From NCBI GenBank assembly GCA_947177715.1, contig CAMWVM010000051.1:1-8837 (forward strand): 8,837 nt of DNA, read 5' to 3'. The position numbers were made by a program, and so were the translations under genes. The notes beneath the pieces were generated by a model that made no database searches, was not told where the DNA came from, and saw nothing but the letters and a program-made list of their open reading frames with translations. Positions within the stretch are counted from its first letter, which is position 1; the number at the start of each line of letters is the position of its first letter. This document shows, piece by piece, positions 1 through 7,610 of this stretch. Origin of the DNA: an uncultured Ruminococcus sp. (lineage in GTDB: Bacteria > Bacillota > Clostridia > Oscillospirales > Ruminococcaceae).

Positions 1-609
1 AATCATATGTGCCTGATGAGCAGCACACACCATTACACGAGATGATACAAGTCCTATACCATTTGATACATCACTTGTTTCATCACCACAAAGATAAAAG
101 TTTTTTGCAACTTTTCGAGTTTTTATACTGTTAGCAGAGGATATACCTGCCATACCCGAGCCTGCAACTAAATATTTATCGGGAAAGCTTTCCATTATAC
201 TATTGACAAGCATTGCCTTTTCTTCAGGTCGGTCAAAGGCTTCGCAAATTATATCTGCTTCACCAAACAGTTCTTTAATGTTATTTTTAGTTATACGAAC
301 AGTGTGCGTAACAACATCAACATATGGTGCAATTTGTTGCAGATTTTCTTTCAGTGCATCTGTTTTATACATTCCAAGCTGTGAAATAAAATACTGCTGA
401 CGGTTTAAATTTGATAAATCTACCTTATCAAAATCAAAAAGATACAATTTTCCTACTCCTGCACGGGCAAGTGATATTGCAATATTTGAGCCAAGACCTC
501 CAAGACCGCATATTGCTACAGATGCATTGCTGAATTTGCTTTGCAATTCCTTACCATGCCGTTCCTGGAGTGCCCAAAGCATTTCATCTTTTGTAGGAAT
601 TGAGTTCAT
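1..609 (-). CDS. thiF: ThiS adenylyltransferase ThiF (family 2), 3' end cut by window edge
   Basis: The minus-strand frame is open for 203 codons from the ATG at 609 to the window edge. It encodes an E1-like enzyme that adenylates the C-terminal glycine of the sulfur carrier ThiS for thiazole synthesis in the cytoplasm. Visible motifs are the nucleotide-binding loop GLGGLG at residues 35-40, the acidic strand end DFDKVD at 59-64, the NLNRQQ motif with Arg70 (67-72), FDRPEEK at 125-131, and CGD at 174-176. The end reads SSRVMVCAAHQAHM, which resembles the last stretch of short clostridial ThiF proteins, so probably only 10-20 residues are missing. The short form lacks the long C-terminal part of E. 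coli ThiF/MoeB. Only three bases separate it from the thiS stop, and its ribosome binding site lies inside thiS. MoeB or HesA is a less likely alternative because of the thiS neighbour and the TPP riboswitch. Confidence 0.93.
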   Translation of the reverse strand, partial: MNSIPTKDEMLWALQERHGKELQSKFSNASVAICGLGGLGSNIAISLARAGVGKLYLFDFDKVDLSNLNRQQYFISQLGMYKTDALKENLQQIAPYVDVVTHTVRITKNNIKELFGEADIICEAFDRPEEKAMLVNSIMESFPDKYLVAGSGMAGISSANSIKTRKVAKNFYLCGDETSDVSNGIGLVSSRVMVCAAHQAHMI

Positions 610-612
610 ATA

Positions 613-807
613 TTAACCTCCACCTACAAAACTGACCACTTCAATTACATCACCATTCTGAATGACAGTTTCGTCATATTGAGCTTTAGGCACAATTTCT
701 TCGTTGCATTCAACAGCAATAAATTTTAAATCATAATCCGTTGTTTTCAGATACTGTGAAATTGTCATTCCGGAAACATCACTATCATTTCCGTTAATTT
801 TCACCAT
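613..807 (-). CDS. thiS: sulfur carrier protein ThiS
   Basis: This is a 64-residue ubiquitin-like protein, the normal length for ThiS. It ends in VGGG, so it has the C-terminal Gly-Gly that is adenylated by ThiF and converted to a thiocarboxylate, which donates sulfur to the thiazole synthase ThiG. The N-terminus MVKINGND and the internal segment TISQYLK fit the beta-grasp fold. The ATG at 807 has a strong AAGGAGG at 817-823, nine bases upstream. It is the first gene after the TPP riboswitch and its terminator, and is followed after three bases by thiF. MoaD is the main alternative fold relative, but the TPP control region argues for ThiS. Confidence 0.95.
   Translation of the reverse strand: MVKINGNDSDVSGMTISQYLKTTDYDLKFIAVECNEEIVPKAQYDETVIQNGDVIEVVSFVGGG
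617..621 (-). promoter_or_regulatory. ribosome binding site of thiF inside the thiS Gly codons
   Basis: The minus strand reads GGT GGA GGT TAA at the end of thiS. The GGAGG within it sits seven bases before the thiF ATG at 609. The codons for the essential C-terminal glycines therefore double as the thiF Shine-Dalgarno sequence, which suggests coupled translation of the two partner proteins. Confidence 0.8.
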
Positions 808-823
808 AAAAGTCTACCTCCTT

Positions 824-860
824 AAAATAAAATAGGGAGCTACCAATTAAGGTAACTCCC
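824..860 (-). terminator. intrinsic terminator of the TPP riboswitch
   Basis: On the minus strand GGGAGTTACC (851-860) and GGTAGCTCCC (835-844) form a ten-base-pair stem with one G-U pair and a six-base loop. A T-rich tract (TATTTTATTTT) follows at 824-834. It lies between the TPP aptamer and the thiS ribosome binding site, the position expected for a riboswitch that works by premature termination. The 3' arm also contains AGCTCCC (835-841), which is complementary to GGGAGCT in the aptamer (955-961); see the findings. Confidence 0.88.
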
Positions 861-883
861 ATAAATACATTTACTATCAGTTG

Positions 884-963
884 TCCCTACGTTGGCATTA
901 TCCAAATCAGGTATATCGGTCGAAAGTTATACTTTCCTCTCAGCCTGTAACACAAGCTCCCGA
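884..963 (-). promoter_or_regulatory. TPP riboswitch (THI element) aptamer
   Basis: Read on the minus strand, this stretch has the conserved THI-box parts in order: CTGAGA at 938-943, ACCTGATTTGGATAATGCC ending at 895, and the closing CGTAGGGA at 884-891. P2 can form from TCGG (960-963) with CCGA (916-919). P3 forms from GCTTGT and ACAGGC (952-957 and 943-948). The optional P3a is a perfect GAAAGT/ACTTTC hairpin at 922-936. P5 is TTGG/CCAA within 890-907. A clear P1 closing stem was not identified. Thiamin pyrophosphate binding should favour the downstream terminator (824-860) and switch off thiS-thiF. Confidence 0.95.
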
Positions 964-982
964 ATATTTAATTGTCAAAATT

Positions 983-1011
983 ACAATAACACATTTTTTG
1001 ATAAAATGCAA
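983..1011 (-). promoter_or_regulatory. candidate promoter of the thi operon
   Basis: On the minus strand TTGCAT (1006-1011) and TATTGT (983-988) are 17 bases apart, and TGT precedes the -10 to give an extended -10 (TGTTATTGT). Transcription would begin about 10-20 bases before the aptamer, the usual arrangement for a riboswitch leader. The -10 matches the consensus at only four of six bases, so this is a candidate only. Confidence 0.45.
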
Positions 1012-1016
1012 GTCCG

Positions 1017-1210
1017 TAGAATTTGACTTCAAAAGCACAGGATTTGTTTTAGGTATTTTATCTGCTGTTATGTACAGTATAATGGTTATTGCAAACAAAA
1101 ATGCTAATAAAATAACAGGAATGAAAAATGCCTCATTTCAATTATTTGTCAGCTTTTTAACTGTCGCAGTTTATCTTTTAATCACAGGTAACTCTAATTT
1201 TTATAATTAA
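1017..1210 (+). pseudogene. remnant of an EamA/DMT-family membrane transporter
   Basis: About 64 codons ending at the TAA at 1208-1210 resemble the start of the second EamA repeat of drug/metabolite transporters. A short hydrophilic stretch (FDFKSTGF) is followed by two hydrophobic segments, around GILSAVMYSIMVIAN and FVSFLTVAVYLLIT, with the polar linker KNANKITGMKNA between them. Such transporters are normally about 290-300 residues with ten helices, so both ends are missing. The frame stays open leftwards to 881, but that part translates the riboswitch and is not transporter-like. There is no start codon with a ribosome binding site. The stop shares TTAA with the convergent dapL stop. The family assignment is from memory of the pattern, not a search. 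Confidence 0.6.
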
Positions 1211-2415
1211 AATTTTAAATTTTTAATTCTCTTCATAGCTTCAACTGTTTTATCTTTGTCGCCAAAGGCTGTAAGCCTGAACCAGCCTTCACCGTTTTTA
1301 CCAAAGCCTGAACCGGGAGTTCCAACCACATTAGCCTCTTTCAAAAGGTAATCAAAGAATTCCCAGCTGTCCATACCATTAGGGCATTTTAACCAAATAT
1401 ATGGCGAGTTCTTTCCACCAGTATATTTAATACCCATTTCATCAAGTGTTGAAGCGATAACCTTGGCGTTCTGCTGATAGTACTTTATATTTTCTTTTAT
1501 CTGTTTCTGCCCCTCATCAGAGAATACAGCAGCAGCACCGCACTGTACAGGATAGGAAACACCGTTAAACTTAGAACCTTGACGTCTTCCCCAGATCTGT
1601 GAAATGCTTACCGTTGTTCCATCGCTTGCAGTAACCACAAGCTCATTTGGAATAACTGTATATCCACATCTCATTCCTGTGAAACCAGCAGTCTTTGAAA
1701 GTGAACACATTTCAATAGCACATTGTCTTGCACCCTCAACAGCAAAAATACTTCTTGGAATGCTATCTTCAGTAATAAACGCCTCATAAGCCGCATCATA
1801 AATTATAATAGCTCTGTTATCAATCGCATAATCAATCCATGCTTTGAGTTCATCATAAGTGAAAGCCGCACCTGTTGGATTATTTGGTGAGCATAGGTAA
1901 ATCAAATCAGCATGAACGTTTTTGTCAGGTACTGCTCTAAATCCATTTTCTTCTGTGGCGTCAGCAAAAATTACTTTTCTTCCATTCATGAGATTGGAAT
2001 CTACATATACAGGATACGCAGGATCAGTAATTAAAACTATATTGTCATCTCCGAAAATATCTACAATATTACCGCAATCTGATTTTGCACCATCGTTAAT
2101 TCGGATTTCATCAGCATTAATTTTAACTCCGAAGCTATCATAATATCCTGAAACGGCTTCTTTAAGAAAATCATAACCAGCACCGCTGTCTTCATATCCC
2201 TTAAATGTTTCCTTAACGCCCATTTCGTCTGCGCCTTTTTTAACAGCCTCAATAACACATTTTGCAATCGGTTGTGTAACGTCACCGATACCCATTCTAA
2301 TGATATTGTCTTTCTTATCAGGGTTCTCTTCAATAAAAGCATTAATTTTTTTTGCAATATTGATAAATAAATAGTTTTTTTCAAGCTTCAAAAAGTTTTC
2401 GTTAATTGTTGGCAT
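1207..2415 (-). CDS. dapL: LL-diaminopimelate aminotransferase
   Basis: This PLP enzyme converts tetrahydrodipicolinate directly to LL-diaminopimelate with glutamate as amino donor, bypassing the acylated DapD/DapC/DapE route. The 402-residue product matches the family length (about 400-410). Signatures are IIRMGIGDVTQP near the N-terminus, TFKGYEDSGAGYDFLKEA, ITDPAYPVYVDSN, CSPNNPTGAAFTYDEL, and SLSKTAGFTGMRCGY, where Lys241 is the expected Schiff-base lysine. The end carries WFRLTAFGD, with the substrate carboxylate-binding Arg. The ATG at 2415 is preferred over an in-frame TTG at 2424, which lies directly against the purine-rich site AGAAGGGAAG (2425-2434). It begins 25 bases after the carB-dapF stop and is the last gene of the operon. 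Its product is the substrate of the DapF domain encoded just upstream. No convincing terminator follows it. Confidence 0.95.
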   Translation of the reverse strand: MPTINENFLKLEKNYLFINIAKKINAFIEENPDKKDNIIRMGIGDVTQPIAKCVIEAVKKGADEMGVKETFKGYEDSGAGYDFLKEAVSGYYDSFGVKINADEIRINDGAKSDCGNIVDIFGDDNIVLITDPAYPVYVDSNLMNGRKVIFADATEENGFRAVPDKNVHADLIYLCSPNNPTGAAFTYDELKAWIDYAIDNRAIIIYDAAYEAFITEDSIPRSIFAVEGARQCAIEMCSLSKTAGFTGMRCGYTVIPNELVVTASDGTTVSISQIWGRRQGSKFNGVSYPVQCGAAAVFSDEGQKQIKENIKYYQQNAKVIASTLDEMGIKYTGGKNSPYIWLKCPNGMDSWEFFDYLLKEANVVGTPGSGFGKNGEGWFRLTAFGDKDKTVEAMKRIKNLKF

Positions 2416-2440
2416 TGTTATCAACTTCCCTTCTAATATA

Positions 2441-5400
2441 TTAAATTACAATATCACCCGAAAATACTGTTACAGCATCGCCGTTCAGATATACGGCTTC
2501 ATCAGTATAACGGATTTTTAATGTTCCTCCCTTAAGGATAACTGTAATATCCGTATCTTTTTTGCAATATCCATTAAGAACAGCAGCAACTGCCGCAGCA
2601 CAAGCGCCTGTTCCGCATGCCCAAGTTTCTCCGGAGCCTCTTTCCCAAACACGCATTTTCAGTGTATTTTCATCAATTACCTTGATAAATTCAGCATTAA
2701 CTCGCTCTGGGAAAATATTATTAAATTCAAATGCACTTCCCACATTTTCAATGTCAAGACCATCTACATTATCCATAAATACAACGCAATGAGGATTGCC
2801 CATTGAAACACATGTGATATTATAATCGTTTCCGCCAACATTGACTTTACGGTTTACAACTGCACCATTCTCATCAGCTTCGAGGTTTACAGGAATTTGA
2901 ATAGGATCAAGAACAGCTTTACCCATATTTACAGTAGCACCGCAAACCTCACCATAATGACGCTGCAAGCTGATTTTCATAATACCGCTTAAAGTTTCAA
3001 CTGTAATATCATCCTTGTCAACAAGACCATTATCTCTCATAAACTTGGCAACACATCTTACACCATTTCCGCACATCTTACCCTCAGAACCGTCAAGATT
3101 AAACATTCTCATCTTTCCGTCTGCAACGTCAGATTTACAGATTAGAATGACACCATCGCCGCCTATACCAAAATGACGGTCAGAAAGTCTTAAAGCTAAA
3201 CCTTCAGGATTATCAATTCTCTGATTAAAGCAGTTGAAATAAATATAGTCGTTTCCGCAGCCCTGCATTTTAGTAAAGTGAACAGTCTGTTTTTCTGTTC
3301 TCATATTATTTATATCAACAATTTCTGTTGAATGCTCGGAATACTTGCTTCTTATTGAGGAAGCAACAGCGTTTGCTGTGTCAAGTGATGTAAGGCAAGG
3401 AATATTTCTTTCAACAGTTTTTCTTCTGATTTTTACAGAATCTCTTGTAGGTATTCTTCCCTTTGAAGATGTTGAAATAACATACGCTATCTTTCCGCTT
3501 TCAATCAAAGTCAGCGTATTATTTTCAGACTCATGAATTTTATCCACAACCTCATTAGGAATTCCATGCTCAGTAAGAACCTTGGAAGTTCCTTTTGTTG
3601 CATAAATTTCAAAGCCTAAATCGTAGAACATTTTAGCTGTCTGAGGAATCTCACCCTTATCAGAGTTTCTTACAGTTATAAGTACTCCGCCCTTTTCGTC
3701 AAGTTTATAGCCAGCAGCTGTTAAACCTTTATATAAAGATTCTTCAAGAGAACTTGAAACCGCTAAAACTTCACCGGTAGACTTCATCTCAGGTCCGAGG
3801 TGATTATCTACTCCTATAAGTTTTTCAAAGGAGAATACAGGTACCTTAACAGCAACATAAGGCGAATTTCTGTAAAGTCCCGTACCATAACCCATATCAG
3901 CAAGCTTTTCACCCAACATACATCTTGTTGCCAGGTCTACCATAGGAACACCTGTAACCTTTGAAATATACGGAATAGTTCTTGATGAACGTGGATTTAC
4001 TTCAATAACGTAAATTTCGTCGTTATATGCTATATACTGAATATTTACAAGTCCTTTGGTATTAAGAGAAATTGCAAGCTTCTTTGAGCATTCTATTATT
4101 CTTTCTATAAGACCATCTGATACATTCCAAGCAGGGTAAACTGCAATAGAGTCACCTGAGTGAATACCAGTTCTTTCAATGTGCTCCATGATACCAGGAA
4201 TAAGTATATCCTCGCCGTCACAGATTGCGTCAATCTCAAGCTCTGTGCCCATTAGATATTTGTCAATAAGCACAGGATTTTCAATGCCCTGATCAAGAAT
4301 AATTTCCATGTATTCTTTAATATCGTCGTCATTGAACGCAATTATCATATTCTGACCGCCAAGTACATAAGACGGACGCATAAGAACAGGATAATTAATT
4401 TTATTTGCAACCTCAAGCGCTTCTTCACAGGTCATAATTGTAAAGCCCTGAGGACGCTTAATTTGCAGCTGTTCAAGCAACTCGTCAAAACGCTCTCTGT
4501 CTTCAGCAGCGTCAATAGAATCAGGAGGAGTACCTAAAATATTTACGCCATTCTCAGACAAATGCTTTGTAAGTTTAATAGCTGTCTGACCACCGAAAGC
4601 AACAACAACACCAAACGGTTTTTCAATATTAATGATGTTCATCACATCTTCATTAGTAAGCGGTTCAAAATAAAGTCTGTCAGCTGTGTCAAAGTCAGTC
4701 GAAACAGTTTCAGGGTTATTGTTTACAATAACAACATCATATCCACGCTCTTTAAGCGCCCAAACGCAATGAACTGATGCATAGTCAAATTCAATACCCT
4801 GACCGATTCTGATAGGTCCTGAACCAAAAACTATTACCGTTTTGTTACCTGAATTTTTATTTGAAATAAATTCAGAAGCCTCGTCTTCTTTATCATAAGT
4901 TGAATAGAAATAAGGAGTTTGGGCTGAAAATTCAGCCGCACAGGTATCAACCATTTTGTAAACAGCTGGCAGAGGCTTTTCAATCTTACATCCTGAAATT
5001 TTTTCTATTACCTTATCAGGATACCCCAGTTTCTTTGCTGTTTCATATAGTTCAAAAGGAAGCTCGCCTTTTGACATTTCTTTTTCGATATCAATAAGCT
5101 TACAAAGTTTATTCAAAAACCACTCGTCAATTTTTGTAATTTCATGAATTTCGTCAACTGTAACGCCTCTCCTGAGAGCTTCGTATACAACAAACAATCT
5201 TTCATCATTGCAATTATGAATCCTTGATCTGATTTCTTCATCTGAAAGTTCAAGCATTTTGGGCGAGATAAGACAGTCATGACCTATTTCAGCACCTCTT
5301 ACTGCTTTCATAATAGCCTGTTCAAAAGTAGTACCAATAGCCATAACTTCTCCGGTAGCTTTCATCTGAGTACCCAAAGTTCTCTTGGCATAAACGAACT

Positions 5401-6496
5401 TATCAAAAGGCCATTTAGGTAATTTAACTACAACATAGTCAAGTGCAGGCTCAAAGCAAGCATATGTCTTTCCGGTGACAGCATTTTTAATTTCGGCAAG
5501 CGTATATCCAATAGCAATTTTAGCAGCAACCTTGGCGATAGGATATCCTGTTGCTTTTGAAGCAAGTGCTGATGAACGGGACACACGAGGATTTACTTCA
5601 ATTACAGCATACTCAAAGCTATCAGGATTGAGTGCAAACTGACAGTTACATCCGCCTTCCACCTTTAATGTATCAATAATTTTTAATGCAGCCGAACGGA
5701 GCATTTGATATTCTTTATCAGCAAGTGTAACAGCAGGTGCAATTACGATGGAATCACCTGTATGAACGCCGACTGGGTCAAAGTTTTCCATTGAGCAGAC
5801 AGTAATAACATTACCCATAGCATCTCTCATTACTTCAAACTCAATTTCTTTCCATCCGGCAATACATTTTTCAACAAGAACCTGAGTAATCGGAGAAAGA
5901 TAAAGACCGTTTCTTGTTATCTCACGAAGTTCCTCTTCGTTATTTACAATACCGCCGCCTGTACCACCTAAAGTAAATGCTGGTCTAATAATAAGAGGAT
6001 AACCTATTCCCTCTTTATTTGCAAAATCAACAGCAGCCTCAACAGTATTAACTACCAAAGATGGGATACATGGTTGATCGATAGACTCCATAGTATCTTT
6101 AAATAATTGTCTGTCTTCAGCTTTATCAATAGTTTCTGGATTTGCACCCAGAAGCTTTACACCGTGTTCAGCAAGAAAACCTTCTTTGGCAAGCTGCATA
6201 GAAATAGTAAGACCTGTCTGTCCACCCAATGTAGAAAGAACACTGTCTGGTTTTTCCTTTTTTATAACACGTTTTACTGTTTCAAGTGTAAGCGGTTCAA
6301 TATAAATTTTATCTGCCATTGCATTGTCCGTCATAATTGTAGCAGGGTTTGAGTTAATAAGAATAACCTCAAGACCCTCTTCCTTAAGAGCACGGCAAGC
6401 CTGTGTTCCTGCGTAGTCAAACTCAGCAGCCTGACCGATAACAATAGGACCTGAACCAATTACAAGCACACGTTTTATATCTTTATTTAAAGGCAC
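2441..6496 (-). CDS. carB-dapF: fusion: carbamoyl phosphate synthase large subunit + diaminopimelate epimerase
   Basis: One uninterrupted 1351-codon frame. Residues 1-1064 are a complete CarB, which makes carbamoyl phosphate from bicarbonate, ATP and ammonia supplied by CarA. It has a first synthetase half with VLVIGSGPIVIGQAAEFDYA and RPAFTLGGTGGG, and a second half from about 552 with GSGPIRIGQGIEFDYA at 558 and RPSYVLGGQNM. The MGS-like allosteric domain runs from about 938 to 1060. It keeps ATKGTSKVL and Lys986 of VDKIHE, equivalent to UMP-site residues of the E. coli enzyme. Residues 1065-1351 are a full-length DapF, which converts LL- to meso-diaminopimelate. Both catalytic cysteines are present: Cys1142 in GKMCGNGVRC and Cys1294 in WACGTGACAAA. 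The start is the GTG at 6496, nine bases after AAGAAAGGA (6506-6514), giving the typical MPLNKDIKRVLVIGSGP. A TTG at 6505 touches that site and is rejected. carA lies 24 bases upstream and dapL 25 bases downstream. Confidence 0.95.
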   Translation of the reverse strand: MPLNKDIKRVLVIGSGPIVIGQAAEFDYAGTQACRALKEEGLEVILINSNPATIMTDNAMADKIYIEPLTLETVKRVIKKEKPDSVLSTLGGQTGLTISMQLAKEGFLAEHGVKLLGANPETIDKAEDRQLFKDTMESIDQPCIPSLVVNTVEAAVDFANKEGIGYPLIIRPAFTLGGTGGGIVNNEEELREITRNGLYLSPITQVLVEKCIAGWKEIEFEVMRDAMGNVITVCSMENFDPVGVHTGDSIVIAPAVTLADKEYQMLRSAALKIIDTLKVEGGCNCQFALNPDSFEYAVIEVNPRVSRSSALASKATGYPIAKVAAKIAIGYTLAEIKNAVTGKTYACFEPALDYVVVKLPKWPFDKFVYAKRTLGTQMKATGEVMAIGTTFEQAIMKAVRGAEIGHDCLISPKMLELSDEEIRSRIHNCNDERLFVVYEALRRGVTVDEIHEITKIDEWFLNKLCKLIDIEKEMSKGELPFELYETAKKLGYPDKVIEKISGCKIEKPLPAVYKMVDTCAAEFSAQTPYFYSTYDKEDEASEFISNKNSGNKTVIVFGSGPIRIGQGIEFDYASVHCVWALKERGYDVVIVNNNPETVSTDFDTADRLYFEPLTNEDVMNIINIEKPFGVVVAFGGQTAIKLTKHLSENGVNILGTPPDSIDAAEDRERFDELLEQLQIKRPQGFTIMTCEEALEVANKINYPVLMRPSYVLGGQNMIIAFNDDDIKEYMEIILDQGIENPVLIDKYLMGTELEIDAICDGEDILIPGIMEHIERTGIHSGDSIAVYPAWNVSDGLIERIIECSKKLAISLNTKGLVNIQYIAYNDEIYVIEVNPRSSRTIPYISKVTGVPMVDLATRCMLGEKLADMGYGTGLYRNSPYVAVKVPVFSFEKLIGVDNHLGPEMKSTGEVLAVSSSLEESLYKGLTAAGYKLDEKGGVLITVRNSDKGEIPQTAKMFYDLGFEIYATKGTSKVLTEHGIPNEVVDKIHESENNTLTLIESGKIAYVISTSSKGRIPTRDSVKIRRKTVERNIPCLTSLDTANAVASSIRSKYSEHSTEIVDINNMRTEKQTVHFTKMQGCGNDYIYFNCFNQRIDNPEGLALRLSDRHFGIGGDGVILICKSDVADGKMRMFNLDGSEGKMCGNGVRCVAKFMRDNGLVDKDDITVETLSGIMKISLQRHYGEVCGATVNMGKAVLDPIQIPVNLEADENGAVVNRKVNVGGNDYNITCVSMGNPHCVVFMDNVDGLDIENVGSAFEFNNIFPERVNAEFIKVIDENTLKMRVWERGSGETWACGTGACAAAVAAVLNGYCKKDTDITVILKGGTLKIRYTDEAVYLNGDAVTVFSGDIVI

Positions 6497-6520
6497 AATA
6501 TTCAATCCTTTCTTAGAATA

Positions 6521-7594
6521 TTATTTATTATCGTCAATAAGTTTAATAAATTTATCAAACAAAAATCCTGTATCAAGCGGTCCGCCGCAAGCCTCTGGAT
6601 GAAATTGAACAGAAAAAGCAGGCATATTTGTATATGTAATACCCTCGCAAGTGCCGTCATTTGCATTTACAAAAGCAATCTTTGCATTATCACTCATTGA
6701 ATCATTTATAACAGCATAGCCATGGTTTTGGCTTGTAATAAAAACTCTTCCTGTTTCTACTTCTGTTGCAGGTTGATTTGCACCTCTATGACCATATTTA
6801 AGTTTCTCAGTCTTTCCACCTTGAGATAGTGCAAGAAGCTGATGACCAAGGCAAATTCCGAAAGTAGGTATTTTCTCTTCAGCGAGCTTTTTAAGCTCCT
6901 CAATTATCTCTACGTTTTCAGCAGGATCTCCAGGTCCGTTTGAAAGCATGATTCCGTCTGGATCAAGTTCCATAACTCGTTCTGTCTTTGTATATGCAGG
7001 TAAAACAGTTACTTCACAGCCACGCTTAACAAGTTCACGTCTAATATTATCCTTAGCACCGAAATCAAAAAGACAAACTTTTCTTTTAATCTCACCTTCA
7101 GGTTTAAATACCTGTTCTTCTTCACAGGTGGTATTTTTAACAGCATCAGTAATAGTATAGCTCTTCAAATCATCAAGACCGATCCCCGAACCTTCTGTAA
7201 CAATCTTTCCGTTCATAACACCAGATTCACGAACGATTTTTGTTAATGCACGAGTATCAATACCATAAAGTCCTACTATATTATGCTGCTTTAAAAAAGT
7301 GTCAAGATCTCCCTCACAACGGAAATTGCTGGGTTCCTGACACCAATCTCTAACAATATACGCCTTAACATGCGGAAATTTACTTTCAAAATCTTCAGGA
7401 ATAACGCCATAGTTACCAATAAGAGGAAAAGTTTGAACAACAATTTGACCGTAATAACTTGGATCTGTTAATGTTTCAAGATAACCAGTCATCGCAGTTG
7501 TAAAAACTATTTCACCAATAACTTCTCCCTGTGCGCCAAAGCTCTTACCTTCAAAAATAGTACCGTTTTCCAAAATAAGATATGCTTTCTGCAC
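6521..7594 (-). CDS. carA: carbamoyl phosphate synthase small (glutaminase) subunit
   Basis: CarA hydrolyses glutamine and passes ammonia through a tunnel to CarB. The 357-residue product has the small-subunit N-terminal domain (AYLILENGTIFEGKSFG, FTTAMTGYLETLTDPSY) and a class I glutamine amidotransferase domain from about residue 170. Its triad is Cys248 in FGICLGHQ with His332 and Glu334 in QFHPEA. The GTG at 7594 is chosen as start because a near-perfect AAAGGAGGAG (7601-7610) lies just upstream and the protein then begins MQKAYLILENG, as CarA proteins usually do. The upstream in-frame ATG at 7615 lies before that site and would add seven atypical residues. It is the first gene of the carA, carB-dapF, dapL operon, with a strong promoter close upstream and no visible attenuator. 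Confidence 0.96.
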   Translation of the reverse strand: MQKAYLILENGTIFEGKSFGAQGEVIGEIVFTTAMTGYLETLTDPSYYGQIVVQTFPLIGNYGVIPEDFESKFPHVKAYIVRDWCQEPSNFRCEGDLDTFLKQHNIVGLYGIDTRALTKIVRESGVMNGKIVTEGSGIGLDDLKSYTITDAVKNTTCEEEQVFKPEGEIKRKVCLFDFGAKDNIRRELVKRGCEVTVLPAYTKTERVMELDPDGIMLSNGPGDPAENVEIIEELKKLAEEKIPTFGICLGHQLLALSQGGKTEKLKYGHRGANQPATEVETGRVFITSQNHGYAVINDSMSDNAKIAFVNANDGTCEGITYTNMPAFSVQFHPEACGGPLDTGFLFDKFIKLIDDNK

Positions 7595-7600
7595 CTTTAA

Positions 7601-7610
7601 CTCCTCCTTT
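7601..7610 (-). promoter_or_regulatory. ribosome binding site deciding the carA start
   Basis: AAAGGAGGAG on the minus strand ends six bases before the GTG at 7594. It lies downstream of the alternative in-frame ATG at 7615, so it can only serve the GTG start. Confidence 0.85.

Noticed and set aside
881..1016. N-terminal part of a plus-strand reading frame (109 codons from a TTG at 881)
   Set aside because: This part is the antisense of the TPP aptamer and translates to a sequence with no transporter character. Only the portion after about 1017 looks protein-like.
1150..1185. AACTG/CAGTT hairpin downstream of dapL as a terminator
   Set aside because: The stem is only five pairs with a three-base loop, and it is followed by A residues rather than a T-tract on the transcribed strand.
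2061..2384. Minus-strand frame of 107 codons overlapping dapL
   Set aside because: It is an alternative frame inside dapL, low-complexity and Lys/Leu-rich, with no ribosome binding site.
2416..2424. TTG at 2424 as the dapL start
   Set aside because: It lies directly against the purine-rich site, leaving no spacing. The ATG at 2415 gives workable spacing and a normal N-terminus.
4562..6352. Several plus-strand frames of 65-81 codons opposite carB
   Set aside because: They are antisense shadows of a highly conserved gene, without ribosome binding sites or recognisable motifs.
2441..6496. Assembly artefact joining carB and dapF
   Set aside because: The frame is intact across the junction, both enzymes are full length, the linker is short and in frame, and dapL follows directly. 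Sequencing error remains possible but is not suggested by the data.
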